Of a stretch of 64,000 bases of DNA, positions 10,442 through 20,756 are shown one piece after another. This DNA comes from Rhabditoides inermis. Its lineage: Eukaryota; Nematoda; Chromadorea; Rhabditida; Rhabditidae. The stretch lies in contig CAWZYM010000401.1 of NCBI GenBank assembly GCA_963966185.1, positions 248,001 through 312,000 of the forward strand, written 5' to 3'. The notes beneath the pieces are model-generated. The model made no database searches, was not told the DNA's origin, and was given only the letters and a program-made list of their open reading frames with translations. Position numbers and translations under genes: made by a program. Position 1 is the first letter of the stretch; each line of letters starts with the position of its first letter.

Positions 10442-12002
10442 TTGTTACGATTGTAAAATTTCATGGCTGTATAGTTTGCGGGTTTTATCACGTATCCAGT
10501 CCACGGAAACACTGTTTCGCACTGTTTTCATAATGTAATAACACTCAACACACGGTTTTGGTTTGATTGTTCTCACACCATTGTTCTGATCAGGTGGGTG
10601 GACACTGCGTTCTGGCACGTGCTGTTCTGCTCGATTCTCGTGGTGATTATGATTCTGTGGCGGCCGTCGCAGAACAACCGCGGCTACGCCTTCACACCCC
10701 TTCTAGATGACTCGGAGGACGAGAACGACGACGGTGGGTGGGAGAGAGGGGAGAGAGAGAGTGAGAGAGAGTAAGGGAGAGAGAGACAAGGAGGGGTGGA
10801 GAGAGACAGAGAGGGAGAGAGATAGAGAAAGAGAGAGTGAGGGAGAGGGAGGCGGAAAAGGGGAGGGAGAGAGAGAGAAAAAGAGGGTTGGAGAGAGATA
10901 GAGAGAGTGGTACCGTGTGAGTGAGAGAAAGTATTGCTGGGAACTGACTTTTGGCTGACTTTGTTTTTATCACCCGCTCTCTATCCTGTGATTTGCGGTT
11001 TGCCTCGTGACGATGGATGTGGTATAGCGTTTCCGCTATATTGTGTTTTCCTCTCATCCATTCTCTGTGCCAATCGCTCAGAGCACACAATCTGAACGCG
11101 CGCGTCGTTCATTTTTCGCTGTTTCGCAGTTGCCCGCAAAAAGACGCCAGGTCTCGTGGTGGCGAGTGCGATGCGCGCAATTCTCTCGTGATTGCAATGG
11201 GGGGAAGAAGGGTGATGGATCGTTTGGCGGAATAATATTGTGATCGAAAATAATTACGCGAAATTCGTTTAGATGAGCTGTTCTCGACGGCTCCGGCTGG
11301 ATTCGAGGCAGTGTCGATGCGACAAACTGGTGAGTCGATTGATTAGATTATTGATTGAATTATTGATTCGACTTTCAGGTGCGGGTGCCGAGAACCGACG
11401 AGCGAGAGAGGCTGCTGCGGCCGAGAACCGACTGCAGGTGAGAATATGATTGCATAATGTTTATCCAATTGCACTACTAGGTGATTTGCAATTGTCTATC
11501 CAACAAGAGCAATACCACTACGCCATACCCATGAGGTCATGTGATTGAGCAGTACATTTCACTTGGTTCATTGTTTTGTTCATACCATACCGTTTTACTG
11601 GAAAAATTCTTAGCTGTTTCGCTTTTATCATAGCTTTTTTTTTTAAAAAAAAAATATCATTTACATACTTACATTGCGATTGCTATCATCAAAGTATGTC
11701 ATAAAATAATTTTATATTAATCAATCATCGTTCTTCTTTCGATAACCTATCATTTTACGATAGCCGTAGCACGGTAGCACATGATTTTTGTGTTTTGAGA
11801 TAAGATAAGTAAGTGACCTCAGTGCTTTTATCAATAACCTATATTTTAATTACAAAAAAAGATTATGATAAAAGTACATGATTTCTAGGAGGATTTGAAA
11901 TGGATCGAGGACAATATCCCATCGTCACTCACTGATCATCTACTCATGGATGACGAGGAAGACAAGGAGGCGAGAGATCTGGAGATGAGCAAGATGCTCT
12001 AG
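3901..12002 (+). CDS. TMEM87-type GOST membrane protein
   Basis: Exons 3901-4002, 4426-4518, 4918-4998, 5535-5603, 5841-5945, 6529-6602, 6996-7055, 7270-7325, 7488-7591, 7814-7911, 8213-8323, 8480-8545, 9871-10002, 10256-10383, 10594-10733, 11273-11329, 11379-11437 and 11889-12002 encode about 549 residues, close to the human protein. There is a leucine-rich signal peptide, a lumenal GOLD-like domain and a seven-helix region. Family hallmarks are [47 protein letters not shown] and [14 protein letters not shown], then an acidic tail with [19 protein letters not shown]87 proteins sit in the Golgi and have been linked to retrograde transport and mechanosensitive currents. The ATG directly follows CTGCTGCAG, a possible trans-splice acceptor. 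One base is missing from the phase between 6602 and 6996, probably a lost G after TTTTAG. All other junctions fit. Confidence 0.93.
5027..5138. mobile_element. TIR element family M in a TMEM87 intron
   Basis: Left end AAAGGTGTGGTCAGTCTCTT, core GCCTTCGAAACACGACC with its inverted partner, and a degenerate right end CGAAGAGATTTGCC. Confidence 0.7.
5388..5490 (-). repeat. dispersed repeat, family E
   Basis: Minus-strand copy of the segment also found on the plus strand at 45842-45950 and 51520-51625. Shared parts include GTAACAAGGATATAGCCGTACC and the AACAAGACAGAGCCTTGGATTA stretch. No coding potential; element class unknown. Confidence 0.75.
8890..9105 (-). mobile_element. tRNA-derived SINE, family 2
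   Basis: On the minus strand it starts with a tRNA-like head: box A GGTTGGCCAAGTGGATAG and a perfect box B GGTTCGATTCC. The anticodon-loop region resembles tRNA-Ser(GCT), but the arms no longer pair. An (AAT)n run lies beside the head at 9104-9130. It lies inside the long 8546-9870 intron of TMEM87, whose remainder shows no gene. Confidence 0.65.
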
Positions 12003-12982
12003 ACCCCGCCCACTCACAATCCGCCCCCGCCTCCTCCCCTTGTGCAATGGGTCGTTTTTAACCTAGTATGTGTTTCTTTGTATGTGTGATAGGAGCTGTT
12101 CGGTGATCGAGAGCCTGCCTCCAGCTCTAACCATAATATTCGGGCCCGCTCCGTCTACTAGTATCGTTCTTGTCGTCACATTTGATACTCTGTCATCGTC
12201 TGTGTATTCCGCACGTCTGCTTGTCTGGCACGTCTCCCCGTTTGTTTTTGTCATACTATTTATACACTCGAGACTCTGCCTCACCGGCGATAAATATTCC
12301 ATCGACTCGTCCGGGCGCTTTCTTTCTTTCCTGCTCACCCCTCGATCACAAATATTTGCATTCCTCCCGCCTATCCGCTCGCCAGACGGTTTTATTTCGT
12401 CGCGATTCCGGAACGATCATTTTGTATCGCTAGCTTTCTCCTTATCATCTCACTCACCCGCTGAGGGACCACCAGCTGACCACAGCTCTCGGATTACCAT
12501 ATATGCAGGGTGCGCTAGTGGGCGGAGTCGCGTCGGCGGTCGCGGCGCGTGTCGCTCAGCTGATCGGGTTGGTGGGACGGGCGGAGAGAGTGAGAGAGAG
12601 GGAAGAGTAGGCTAGTGTGGCAGGCGTTGCCACAGCTTGTGCATCGCGTGCATGATCTCTCGTGTTTATGTGTGTGTACGCGTTTCAAAGTGTTACAATG
12701 CGAGCGTGTGTATGTGTGTGATGGCGGATATCATTGTGCTTTGGAAAATCGCTGCCGCCCACCGAATGAGCCTGCGCCAAAGCGATAGTTTTCGATCTAC
12801 CTCTTCTTCCTCTTTTAATGAGAGCAGACTCTCCGTCTCACTCTGATCTACCCCACCGCGCGCAACGTATTGCGAGCATAGAACTATAAGTGTGTGTACG
12901 CGTTTCAAAGTGTTGCAATGCGCGCGGATATCATTGTGCTGTTGGAAAATCGCTGGGCTAGTTACCCTTGCGTGTCTCTAGG
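12003..12982. other. intergenic region before TBCEL, with local duplication
   Basis: Follows the TMEM87 stop. A segment at 12669-12754 is repeated at 12889-12955 (shared GTGTGTACGCGTTTCAAAGTG and GCGGATATCATTGTGCT), with a copy of dispersed repeat F (12770-12888) between the two. No coding exon recognised. Confidence 0.6.
12770..12888 (+). repeat. dispersed repeat, family F
   Basis: Matches 23376-23550 in the same orientation and 45556-45715 in reverse. Shared blocks are TTTTCGATCTACCTC, CTGACTCTCCGTCT-like, and TCTGATCTACCCCACC followed by GCGCAAC. The two 12669/12889 repeats bracket it, as if it had landed in, or been carried with, a local duplication. Confidence 0.75.
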
Positions 12983-15454
12983 ATGGCGGCGGTTGCTTCG
13001 GCGCCGGCGTCGCTGGTGTCGTGCGTGCGCGACAAGTACCTCGACGAGGAGCACGCCACCGTCGACGCCGAATTCGCCCTCTCTGGATTCGTGAGTTGCT
13101 TTTTTTAAGTCTTACCTCGCCTCGCCTCGAACATCACGCGACGGGCACTATTTTCGTTTCCGTGTTTTCGTCTCGCTCCGTTTCGACTCCTCTCTTTCTC
13201 CCGAGTGAGCAAATACTATCGGCGTGTTGTTGTTGTTGCAAAAATTTCGCTGTGCGCTCTCGCTTCACCGTTGTTTTGAAGACTACTAGGCAGTTGGCAA
13301 GCTTCACGCGAATCCCCCCGACTCTCTTCCGATCGCACACTCTCTCACCCACCTCTCTCTCACGCACTGTTTGCAACAACATGTCAGAATGGCAGGTGCC
13401 GACTGCTCGGTGAGCAACTGGGGGTAGTAATTGGCGAGCAGCAGTGGCGTCTCTCTCTCAATAATCTATTGTCCAGTGCGGTATTGTGCGATTCTAACGG
13501 TAAAAAGTTAACAAAGTTCCGGTGGTGAAAAGTTGGCACGGCTCTGGCAATAAAAAGTTGGGTACAGTAAGTATACATTGCAGGTGGAGTGCTCGCCGGT
13601 GAAGGAGTTTCTGGCGCAGCGCGGTCTGCGCGTCATCGTGCTCAATCACATGCACATTGCCGATCTCGGCGACGCGTCGAAACTCTCCGAGCTCACGTGC
13701 AAAACCGTCGACATGGACCTCGCCTGGAACGACATACGCCACTGGAAACACATCGGTGAGTAGAGACACGAACTGCGATCTACATTTGCGATCTGCGATC
13801 AACCGCCCATCTACTCTTGTCCATGTTTTTTTAATGAATGTTGCACCGATGTGATTTCACCATTACCTATAGTGGGCCCGCAAATGAGTTCCGATCTTTT
13901 GACGAGAGACATTAGGGTGGTTAGACAACGATCAAAACCCTTTGGATGATGTTTTCAATTTGACAAAATTTTGCGATAATACCCTAGATCGAACCCTCGA
14001 ACCGCTGCTTGATGAGCGAGAGCGTTACCACTGCGCCATGTGGACATGTGAGAGGATCAGTGGGATAGAGATATGAACGGCAAAAACAAGATGCTGCGCA
14101 TTTCGTTCAGTATACTGTATGTTCAAAATCCACGATAATGTTTTCAACGAAAAATCCTGAGCTAAGTGCGAGCTTATTATATGTCCATAACCATATTGGA
14201 TTTCTGTGCACCTGTGGCTGATCTACCTCCTGATCTTCTGATCTACTGGGGTAATCCCGCTGCGGGGGGGGGGACACTGCTCCCTGTTCTGATCCGGTGC
14301 CGCTTTATGGGGGGGGGGGTTATATAGGGACTGGATAATTGGCGCCGCGGACGGATGAATATGCAAATCATGCGGTTAGCCGTGGCTGACGAGTGTGCCG
14401 TCCGCTGTCTCTGTGTGTGTGTGTGACTGCAATATCATTGCGCGCCATCTTGCGACACATGTGAGAGGAGACGACCGGTTCCCCCCGCACACTCAGGTTG
14501 TCTCCGCACGTCCGCGGCTGGCAATTTGCATGCGATCAATAATCACCCACACTTACTTGTTTAGAACGGTCTTGGCGTAAAGTGGTTAGTTGTTCACGCC
14601 GCTACTCGCTACTCTCTACGCTTGCCACTCCCACAATCAGGCCGTATTAGTAATATGAAGGGCGTATGCGCACGCACATGTTGCGTAAAGCCATAACTAA
14701 TAATGTAGAGGCCTGGGGGGGGGGGGGGAGCGGAAGAGAGGGGTAGGGTGGAGGGGAAGTGAGAGAGTGCGGCGTAGTAGGAGGGCGCAGAGGCGCAGCC
14801 GTGCAAGCGTGATTCCTGAGTGAAAAGAGCGGAGAGATAGAGAGAGGGGAAGGGAAAGAGGGAGGGAGAGAGAGAGAGAGACTCGAATCCACGTGAATGA
14901 AATCGCATGTCCGTCTCTATCTCTCCAGAGTGCGAATGCGAGAGGGAAAGCGGTATATTATAGTCACGCGAAGGGCTTTAAAGGAAGGAAGGATATTTCC
15001 ACAAACACAACAATTACACAGGAATGGGAGGAATTAAACTAATCCCGGGACTGTCTAGGCGCAGTCTATCAAAACACTGTTGCTCGTTTGATGTTTCCCC
15101 AATGAAGGCGAGAGCCGAAACATTAGCGAGAAAAGTTTTGGCGTTGAGCTTTTCTCAAACTAATGTGTACATTGCAGCGTACTTGATGGAGACGTCGCCC
15201 CGAATGCGGATGCTCAACCTCTCGCACAACCCACTCGCTCATCATATAGATGTGAGCTCCATTTCAAACTGATGACATTTCTCATACTGACTTACTGTCA
15301 CCGTTCCACTGTCTTCAGTTGTTTCTTCTTTTGTTATTAATGATAGTGTCGCCAAGTTCTGATTCATTTTCTAGTGCGAACTGCCGCTGTCGAATGTGCA
15401 ACACCTAGTGCTCAATGGAACGCATCTGCCCATATCCACGCTGCGACGGTAAGC

Positions 15455-15523
<69 letters not shown>

Positions 15524-17392
15524 CCACCCTCTCTCTCTCTTCCTCTCCCCCCCTCTCTCTCTCCCTCTCTATCTCACACACCCTCCCTCCAGCGTCCTCC
15601 CTCGCTTCCCCCGCCTCTCCGAGCTGCACCTCTCCAACAACGACTTCACCTACGACGACAGCGAGGCGGGTCCGATGAGCGAGTCCGTCAAGGAGCTCCA
15701 CATCAACAGGTATTGATTGATTATGAACCTATCGATTGATATTATCGATTAGCATAGTTAATCAGCCATCCATTATTGTTCAGGTGCGGTTTCACCGACT
15801 GGGCTCGGGTGGTGTCTCTGATGGCTCGCTTCCCAAACGTGAACCACGTGCTGCTCGCCGAGAACCCCATCGAGCTGGTGGGTGTCATTCGATTTTTATT
15901 CAAATATTCAGTATTAACTAAATTAATTTCTATGGATAGGTTTAGTCTGTTAGTCGTGTATGCAGCAATATCGCTTCAAGAACCAGCGCAGAACGACTGC
16001 AGAGGAGTCGATGAAAAGATCATTGTAAACATATTTGCATTGTCTTGCTGTCGTCTAGATCGCGGAGGACGAGAACCACGACGTGGCGTCGTCGTCGCTC
16101 ACCTCCCTACACGCAATCAACATCAGCAAGTCGAGTGAGTCGGTGTTTCGTTTGTTTTGTGTTGAAACGACCGATTAGGAGAACCCTTGTGTTCTAACCA
16201 TGGATAAGATTTCCGGAACCCTTTCGTTCTCACTATGGATAAGATTTCCGGGACCCTTGTGTTCGCTTTAGGACCGTTTATACTACACAACGCGTCAACT
16301 TGACGCCCTGCGTCAAGCGTCAAAGTTGACGCCTCGCGTCAAGAATTTTGACGCCTCGCGCCAAAAATTTTGGCCCCCCGCGTCAAAATTTGACGCGCTG
16401 AGTCAAAGTGACATCACTTTTCCTTTGTTTTTTTGACGCCTTGCGTCAAATTTTGACGCGGGGCGTCAAAGTTCTTGACGCGAGGCGTCAAAATTCTTGA
16501 CGCGAGGCGTCAACTTCGCTTGACGCAGCGCGTCAAGTTGACGCGTTGTGTAGTATAAACGGTCCTTTTATGGATGAGAACACAACGGTTCTGTGTGTTC
16601 TGGATGAGTATGTATGAGATGAAATAAATATGGTGAAATAAATATGGTGTTTGAAGCATTCCTTGCAGACGTGTCGTGCTGGTCTTCGATCGACTCGCTC
16701 TCCCTTCTGCCGTCTCTCCGAGACCTGCGCATCCACGGCATTCCCCTGCTCGAGCCGCTCACCGAGGAGGAGAAGCGCCACCTCGTCATCTCCCGACTCG
16801 ACAAACTCGAGGCGAGCCATTCCTATGATTCAATCACGGCATATCATGTCGTTGCACTTCCATTGAAACGGCGACGGTTATTGCGCGCACATATGTTTCC
16901 ATATCGCTCGCGCCGCCTCGCTTTTATTGCCCGAATGGGGTATTGTTCCCCTCCTTTTCTGTTTGCCGCTGCTGCGATCACGCCGCGTATCATCTTCTCG
17001 TCAAACATGCGCGGGGAGGGATTAGTAATCGATAACTAATCGATAAATCGATAATCGATAATAAATTATTGTGCAGGTGCTGAACGCGTCGGCGATCAGC
17101 CCGGAGCAGAGGGAGCAGAGCGAGCGGTTCTTCATCCGCTACTACCAGGACCGGTGGGTGTTCGAGTTTCATCAAAGTGCGCAAAAGCAAAATGTCTAGT
17201 TTGTGTCCGATACATTCAGTGACAGACAATGAACACATGTGTTGTTGTATCAGAAAGCTATTCCAACTTTTGAATATCAGTCTATATGGTAGCCATTTAC
17301 ACGATTTGCTGTTTCCAGGGAAGACCGGCCGACGCAGCACTACAAGCGACTGGTGGAGAAGCACGGAGAGATAGAGCGACTCGTCAAGGTTC

Positions 17393-17443
<51 letters not shown>

Positions 17444-17946
17444 CCCTCTTTCTCCAGATCGACCTCACGCCTCGCAGCCAGGCCAAGGTGCTGATCCAGT
17501 GTGACGAGAAGAACTACAAGTCCATGGTGACTGTGCGACTGGGAAAGTCCGTCAATGACCTCATGAAGTGGGTTGTTTCTTGTTTTGTTTACGTTTTGCA
17601 AGACTGATTCAGTATGGCAGAATACTCATGAACTAGTAGATTTCTTTTCATCTATCTTTTTCTACTTTCCCATTGAATGAGGAGACGATTATTGGTGTGC
17701 TACTTTTTTCATTGTCTCACAATTGCCGCACATCCACTCGAGTACTCATCTAGTGCCCCCGTTTCTAGCTCGCGCTCCTATATCTTGAGCACCTTTATGC
17801 GCGCCTTATTTGCATATTAGGTCGACGTCTGGCTGCTCTCTCGCCCCGCGCGCTCTCTCGCCTGCCAGGCGGTGACGATAAGGGTGTATCTAACATTGCC
17901 CGTGTATGCAGATTATGCTATTTGATACTTGAACACCGGGTGCGCT

Positions 17947-17983
<37 letters not shown>

Positions 17984-19326
17984 AGAAGATGGGGATCGAA
18001 GACTTCTAAATACACGACGAACGAAAAGTCTCAGAGAAAAAAAACTACGTATACAGTCAATTGGTGTGTTTTATGACAGTACTGCACCCAGTGCCCTTTG
18101 TAGGTTCGTGAAGGAAAAACTGCGTATAAGTACTTTACTGTCATACGCAAACACTCGGATGCTTTCATGAATGTACTCAAACGCGTGCTTTATATGACTG
18201 AACCCAGTGCTTTTAGAAAAAGTTTGTTTATCAGCAGATTCAAGTTATACAACCGTCGACCTAGCCAATAAGGGGACTGACCTAAGGCTATCGAGTACAA
18301 GTCGCTAGCTGCCTTTTGTAGGTTCGTGGAGGAAAAACTCGGACACTTTTAATGTACTCAAACGCGTGGCGTGCTTTATATGACTGAACCCCGTACATCT
18401 ACAGGTTCGTGGAGCGGGTGACGAGCATCCCGGTGGCGCGGCAGCGCGTCTTCTTCGTCGACGTCGACGTGAATCACTACGGCCCAACCGAGCTGCGCTT
18501 CCCCGCCCAGCTGCTCCGAGAGCTGCACATCGAGGACGGCGACCAGTTCATCGTGCAGGTACGGTGGGGGGTACGGTACCTACAATTTTGCGTGGGCTCT
18601 ACTTTAGCCAGATAATCGTCCAGGTATGGGCAGGGGTACGGTACCTCGAATTTAGTGTGGGCGCCACTTTAGCCAGTTGACGTATGGGCGAGGGTACGGT
18701 AGCTTGGATTTTCGTGGGCTCCACTTTAGCCAGATAATCGTCCAGGTATGGGCAGGAGTACGGTACCTCGAATTTTGTGTGGGCGCCACTTTAGCCAGTT
18801 TATCGTGCAGGTACGGGCAGGGGTACGGTACCTCGAATTTCGCCTACATGATCTCCAGGATTTTCGCTATTCACACCACATGCATTGTTTGCGTTTCTGT
18901 GCCGCGGGATGGAATCGAGAATCAGCTGACAGATCTCTCACGTGTGCGGCGCAGATAGTGTGGCGGAGTGAGAGGGTGGAGGGGTGTATAGGGAATGGCT
19001 AGAGGGTGAGAGTCACGCAACGCGCGCATCACAATAGCCGCGTTGACCTCGTCGTTTCTTATGCCTCCTCAACGCGGTGCCTATGCATTTGTGAGAGGGA
19101 TGCACGCGCATTGAAAAGGGAACCACTTGACGAATTTGCATATTAGGCGCCACTTTAGCAAGGAATCGATAATACATTACATATAATCACATAGGGGAAA
19201 TAACTAGGAATTGAACTCAATAATTTCTTTCAGTCCAAGTTCGTGCCGAACCGACGTCGCACCGTCTCGCAGAAGGAGTGCGGACGGCCGGCCAAGGTCG
19301 CCAACGACCGCTCAGCCACCTCCTGA
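12983..19326 (+). CDS. coel-1: tubulin-specific chaperone cofactor E-like protein (TBCEL / COEL-1)
   Basis: Exons 12983-13090, 13584-13755, 15178-15251, 15375-15448, 15593-15709, 15784-15877, 16059-16134, 16669-16811, 17077-17153, 17319-17388, 17458-17567, 18405-18558 and 19234-19326 encode 453 residues. The middle holds leucine-rich repeats (MLNLSHNPL, ELHLSNNDF, HVLLAENPI), then the family block GIPLLEPLTEEEKRHLVI and SERFFIRYYQD. A ubiquitin-like fold follows, ending LRELHIEDGDQFIVQ. No N-terminal CAP-Gly domain is present, which separates it from cofactor E proper. Family members destabilise tubulin heterodimers and limit stable microtubules. The intron 16812-17076 uses a GC donor (GAG/GCGAGC). 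The C-terminus adds a basic tail (KFVPNRRRTVSQ) not in the human protein. ATG follows CTCTAGG, a possible trans-splice site. Confidence 0.92.
13986..14046 (-). repeat. tRNA-like pol III promoter remnant
   Basis: On the minus strand TGGCGCAGTGGTAACGC (box A) is followed by GGGTTCGATC (box B), with a CTCATCA loop like tRNA-Met. The acceptor arms do not pair, so it is a SINE head or tRNA pseudogene in a TBCEL intron. Confidence 0.55.
15453..15590 (+). repeat. (CT)n microsatellite filling a TBCEL intron
   Basis: The intron 15449-15592 is almost entirely CT dinucleotides and CCCTCT variants. The repeat starts a few bases after the donor and runs to the acceptor CTCCAG, so it also serves as the polypyrimidine tract. 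The intron 17389-17457 is built the same way. Confidence 0.9.
16183..16268 (+). repeat. tandem duplication in a TBCEL intron
   Basis: About 35-bp units containing CTATGGATAAGATTTCCGG and CCCTTGTGTTC are repeated two and a half times, directly before the fold-back element. Confidence 0.75.
16271..16565. mobile_element. fold-back element with 36-bp perfect terminal inverted repeats
   Basis: The left end GGACCGTTTATACTACACAA and its continuation CGCGTCAACTTGACGC are repeated exactly in inverse at the right end. Inside, both arms are built from variants of TTGACGCxxxGCGTCAA spaced about 10-15 bp, so nearly the whole 295 bp can fold into one hairpin with a short loop around 16395-16430. No open reading frame. 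Flanks are T-rich (CTTTA / TTTTA), so a short target duplication is possible. It resembles non-autonomous foldback MITEs. Confidence 0.88.
18219..18312 (-). mobile_element. SINE family 1, tail-only copy
   Basis: Matches the TTTGTTTATCAG to GTCGCTAGCTGC part of the element at 927-1225. It lies between two decoy copies of a TBCEL 3' splice site. Confidence 0.8.
18550..18845 (+). repeat. five-unit tandem repeat carrying a 5' splice site
   Basis: Units of about 60-65 bp start with ATCGT(G/C)CAG/GTA and end with CTTTAGCCAG. The first unit holds the last bases of the TBCEL exon and its true donor (GT at 18559). Later units repeat the exon end and donor (GT at 18624, 18746 and 18811), and one degenerate unit has lost it. 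Confidence 0.88.
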
Positions 19327-19869
19327 ATGTCGAAAGAACACGCGCACACACAGTCAGGTCTCGTCTCTTCCAGGAATCCTAGACTACTCCGCCGTCCAGC
19401 GGTATTGCACCACTCAATACTTGTACACCATCTTATCCCACCACCCGTTCTCCTAGAATTCTAGTGTCCAATAATACCAGTGTCTTTGCGCTCTCTTGTT
19501 GTGTCCGTCGTCACTGTACATAGTCCCGTTGTAAATATCAATCCTGTTTTTTTTCTCTCGCACATTCTGTCATACCTTTGTACATTTCCCCCACAGTTTC
19601 CTGTATAAAAATGCTCTTTCTCGACGGGAACACAATTTATATTCGGGCGAGCGAATACGATTCGGAAAACAAACATGGGAACGGCGCGACTAGACTAAGC
19701 GAGAGCGGGGAGAGAGAAAGAGTGGAGATGACAGCTCGGTTTTCGGAATGTGGGGGTGTCTAGATATTGAGAGATCTACAGTATGTACTTGAGTGGTTCA
19801 GTGGACTAGACACAGTGGCGGGATACTACTTTCTTTACTAACTGCTTTCTGGGCTTTTTTCTTCACTAA
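19327..19869. other. 3' UTRs of the convergent TBCEL and acyl-CoA synthetase genes
   Basis: No coding exon or RNA gene recognised between the two stop codons. Confidence 0.5.
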
Positions 19870-20713
19870 CTACTTTCTGGGTTTGGATGTGGTTCTGGCG
19901 GGTGGTTTCTTGCCGGGCGTGGCTGCCTTGGCGGTGCTCGCCTGTCTGGCGGGGGCCTTCGCCGCCGGCTTCTCCTTGCCCGCCAGCGCGTCCGCCTTCG
20001 TGTTCGTCCGCTCCCGATCCCAGAAGCCGCGCAGGCTGCGCCGCAACACCTGCGCATGATACAGGTGATTCTACGACGTTAGCCTTACCAAGATGACGTG
20101 ACCCTATGCTTCCACTCATATATTGTTGTGATTGCAATGCTCTAGTCCGGGAAGAGTCTGAGAGGTGAAAGAGACTTGCCTTGCCGCAGTGGCTGCGCGG
20201 TATCTCGGAGACGAAGAAGACCCCTCCTCTGAGCTCTTTGAACTGGGCGATCTTTCCCGAGACGTACTGCCGCACCTCGGCGCTCGCCAGCAGCTGGTGC
20301 GACGCCGACTTCACCACGAACGCCGCCGGCACCTGGCATTGATTGATCATTGATTTTATTGATTGATTTTCCACTGCAGCCGTTCTCATTTCAATGAGCA
20401 AGCTGAAGAAGCATTCAAGTATCCGTTCCAAGGTTTTGAACGGTTTTGTGTGTATGCCATAACCACGTATGAATAAATATTATAATCTAAGTATTCACGT
20501 AGTATTCAAGTATTGATTTTTTTTTATCAATCGAGGAGACCCTTGTGGTGTTACTGCAAGCGGAAGGAGCGTTATTCCAGAATGGATTTTATCGATTGAT
20601 TCGTTCACCTCTCCGGTGACGTGGTCCTGCCGGCCGACGACGGCGCAGTCGTCGATTCCCGGATGGGAGCGGAGCACCAGCTCCACTTCCGACGGACACA
20701 CCTGGACAGGTGT

Positions 20714-20756
<43 letters not shown>

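Noticed and set aside
12070..12615. A 181-residue open frame after TMEM87
   Set aside because: Ser/Phe-rich from pyrimidine-rich 3' UTR sequence, no domain, no splice support.
15453..15590. Regular short repeats that might recall a CRISPR array
   Set aside because: They are simple dinucleotide microsatellites without unique spacers, in an intron-rich animal genome.
16812..16851. Extending the TBCEL exon to the GT at 16852
   Set aside because: It would insert a dozen unconserved residues into the KLxxLN block of the family and use a poor donor (GTCGTT); the GC donor fits better.
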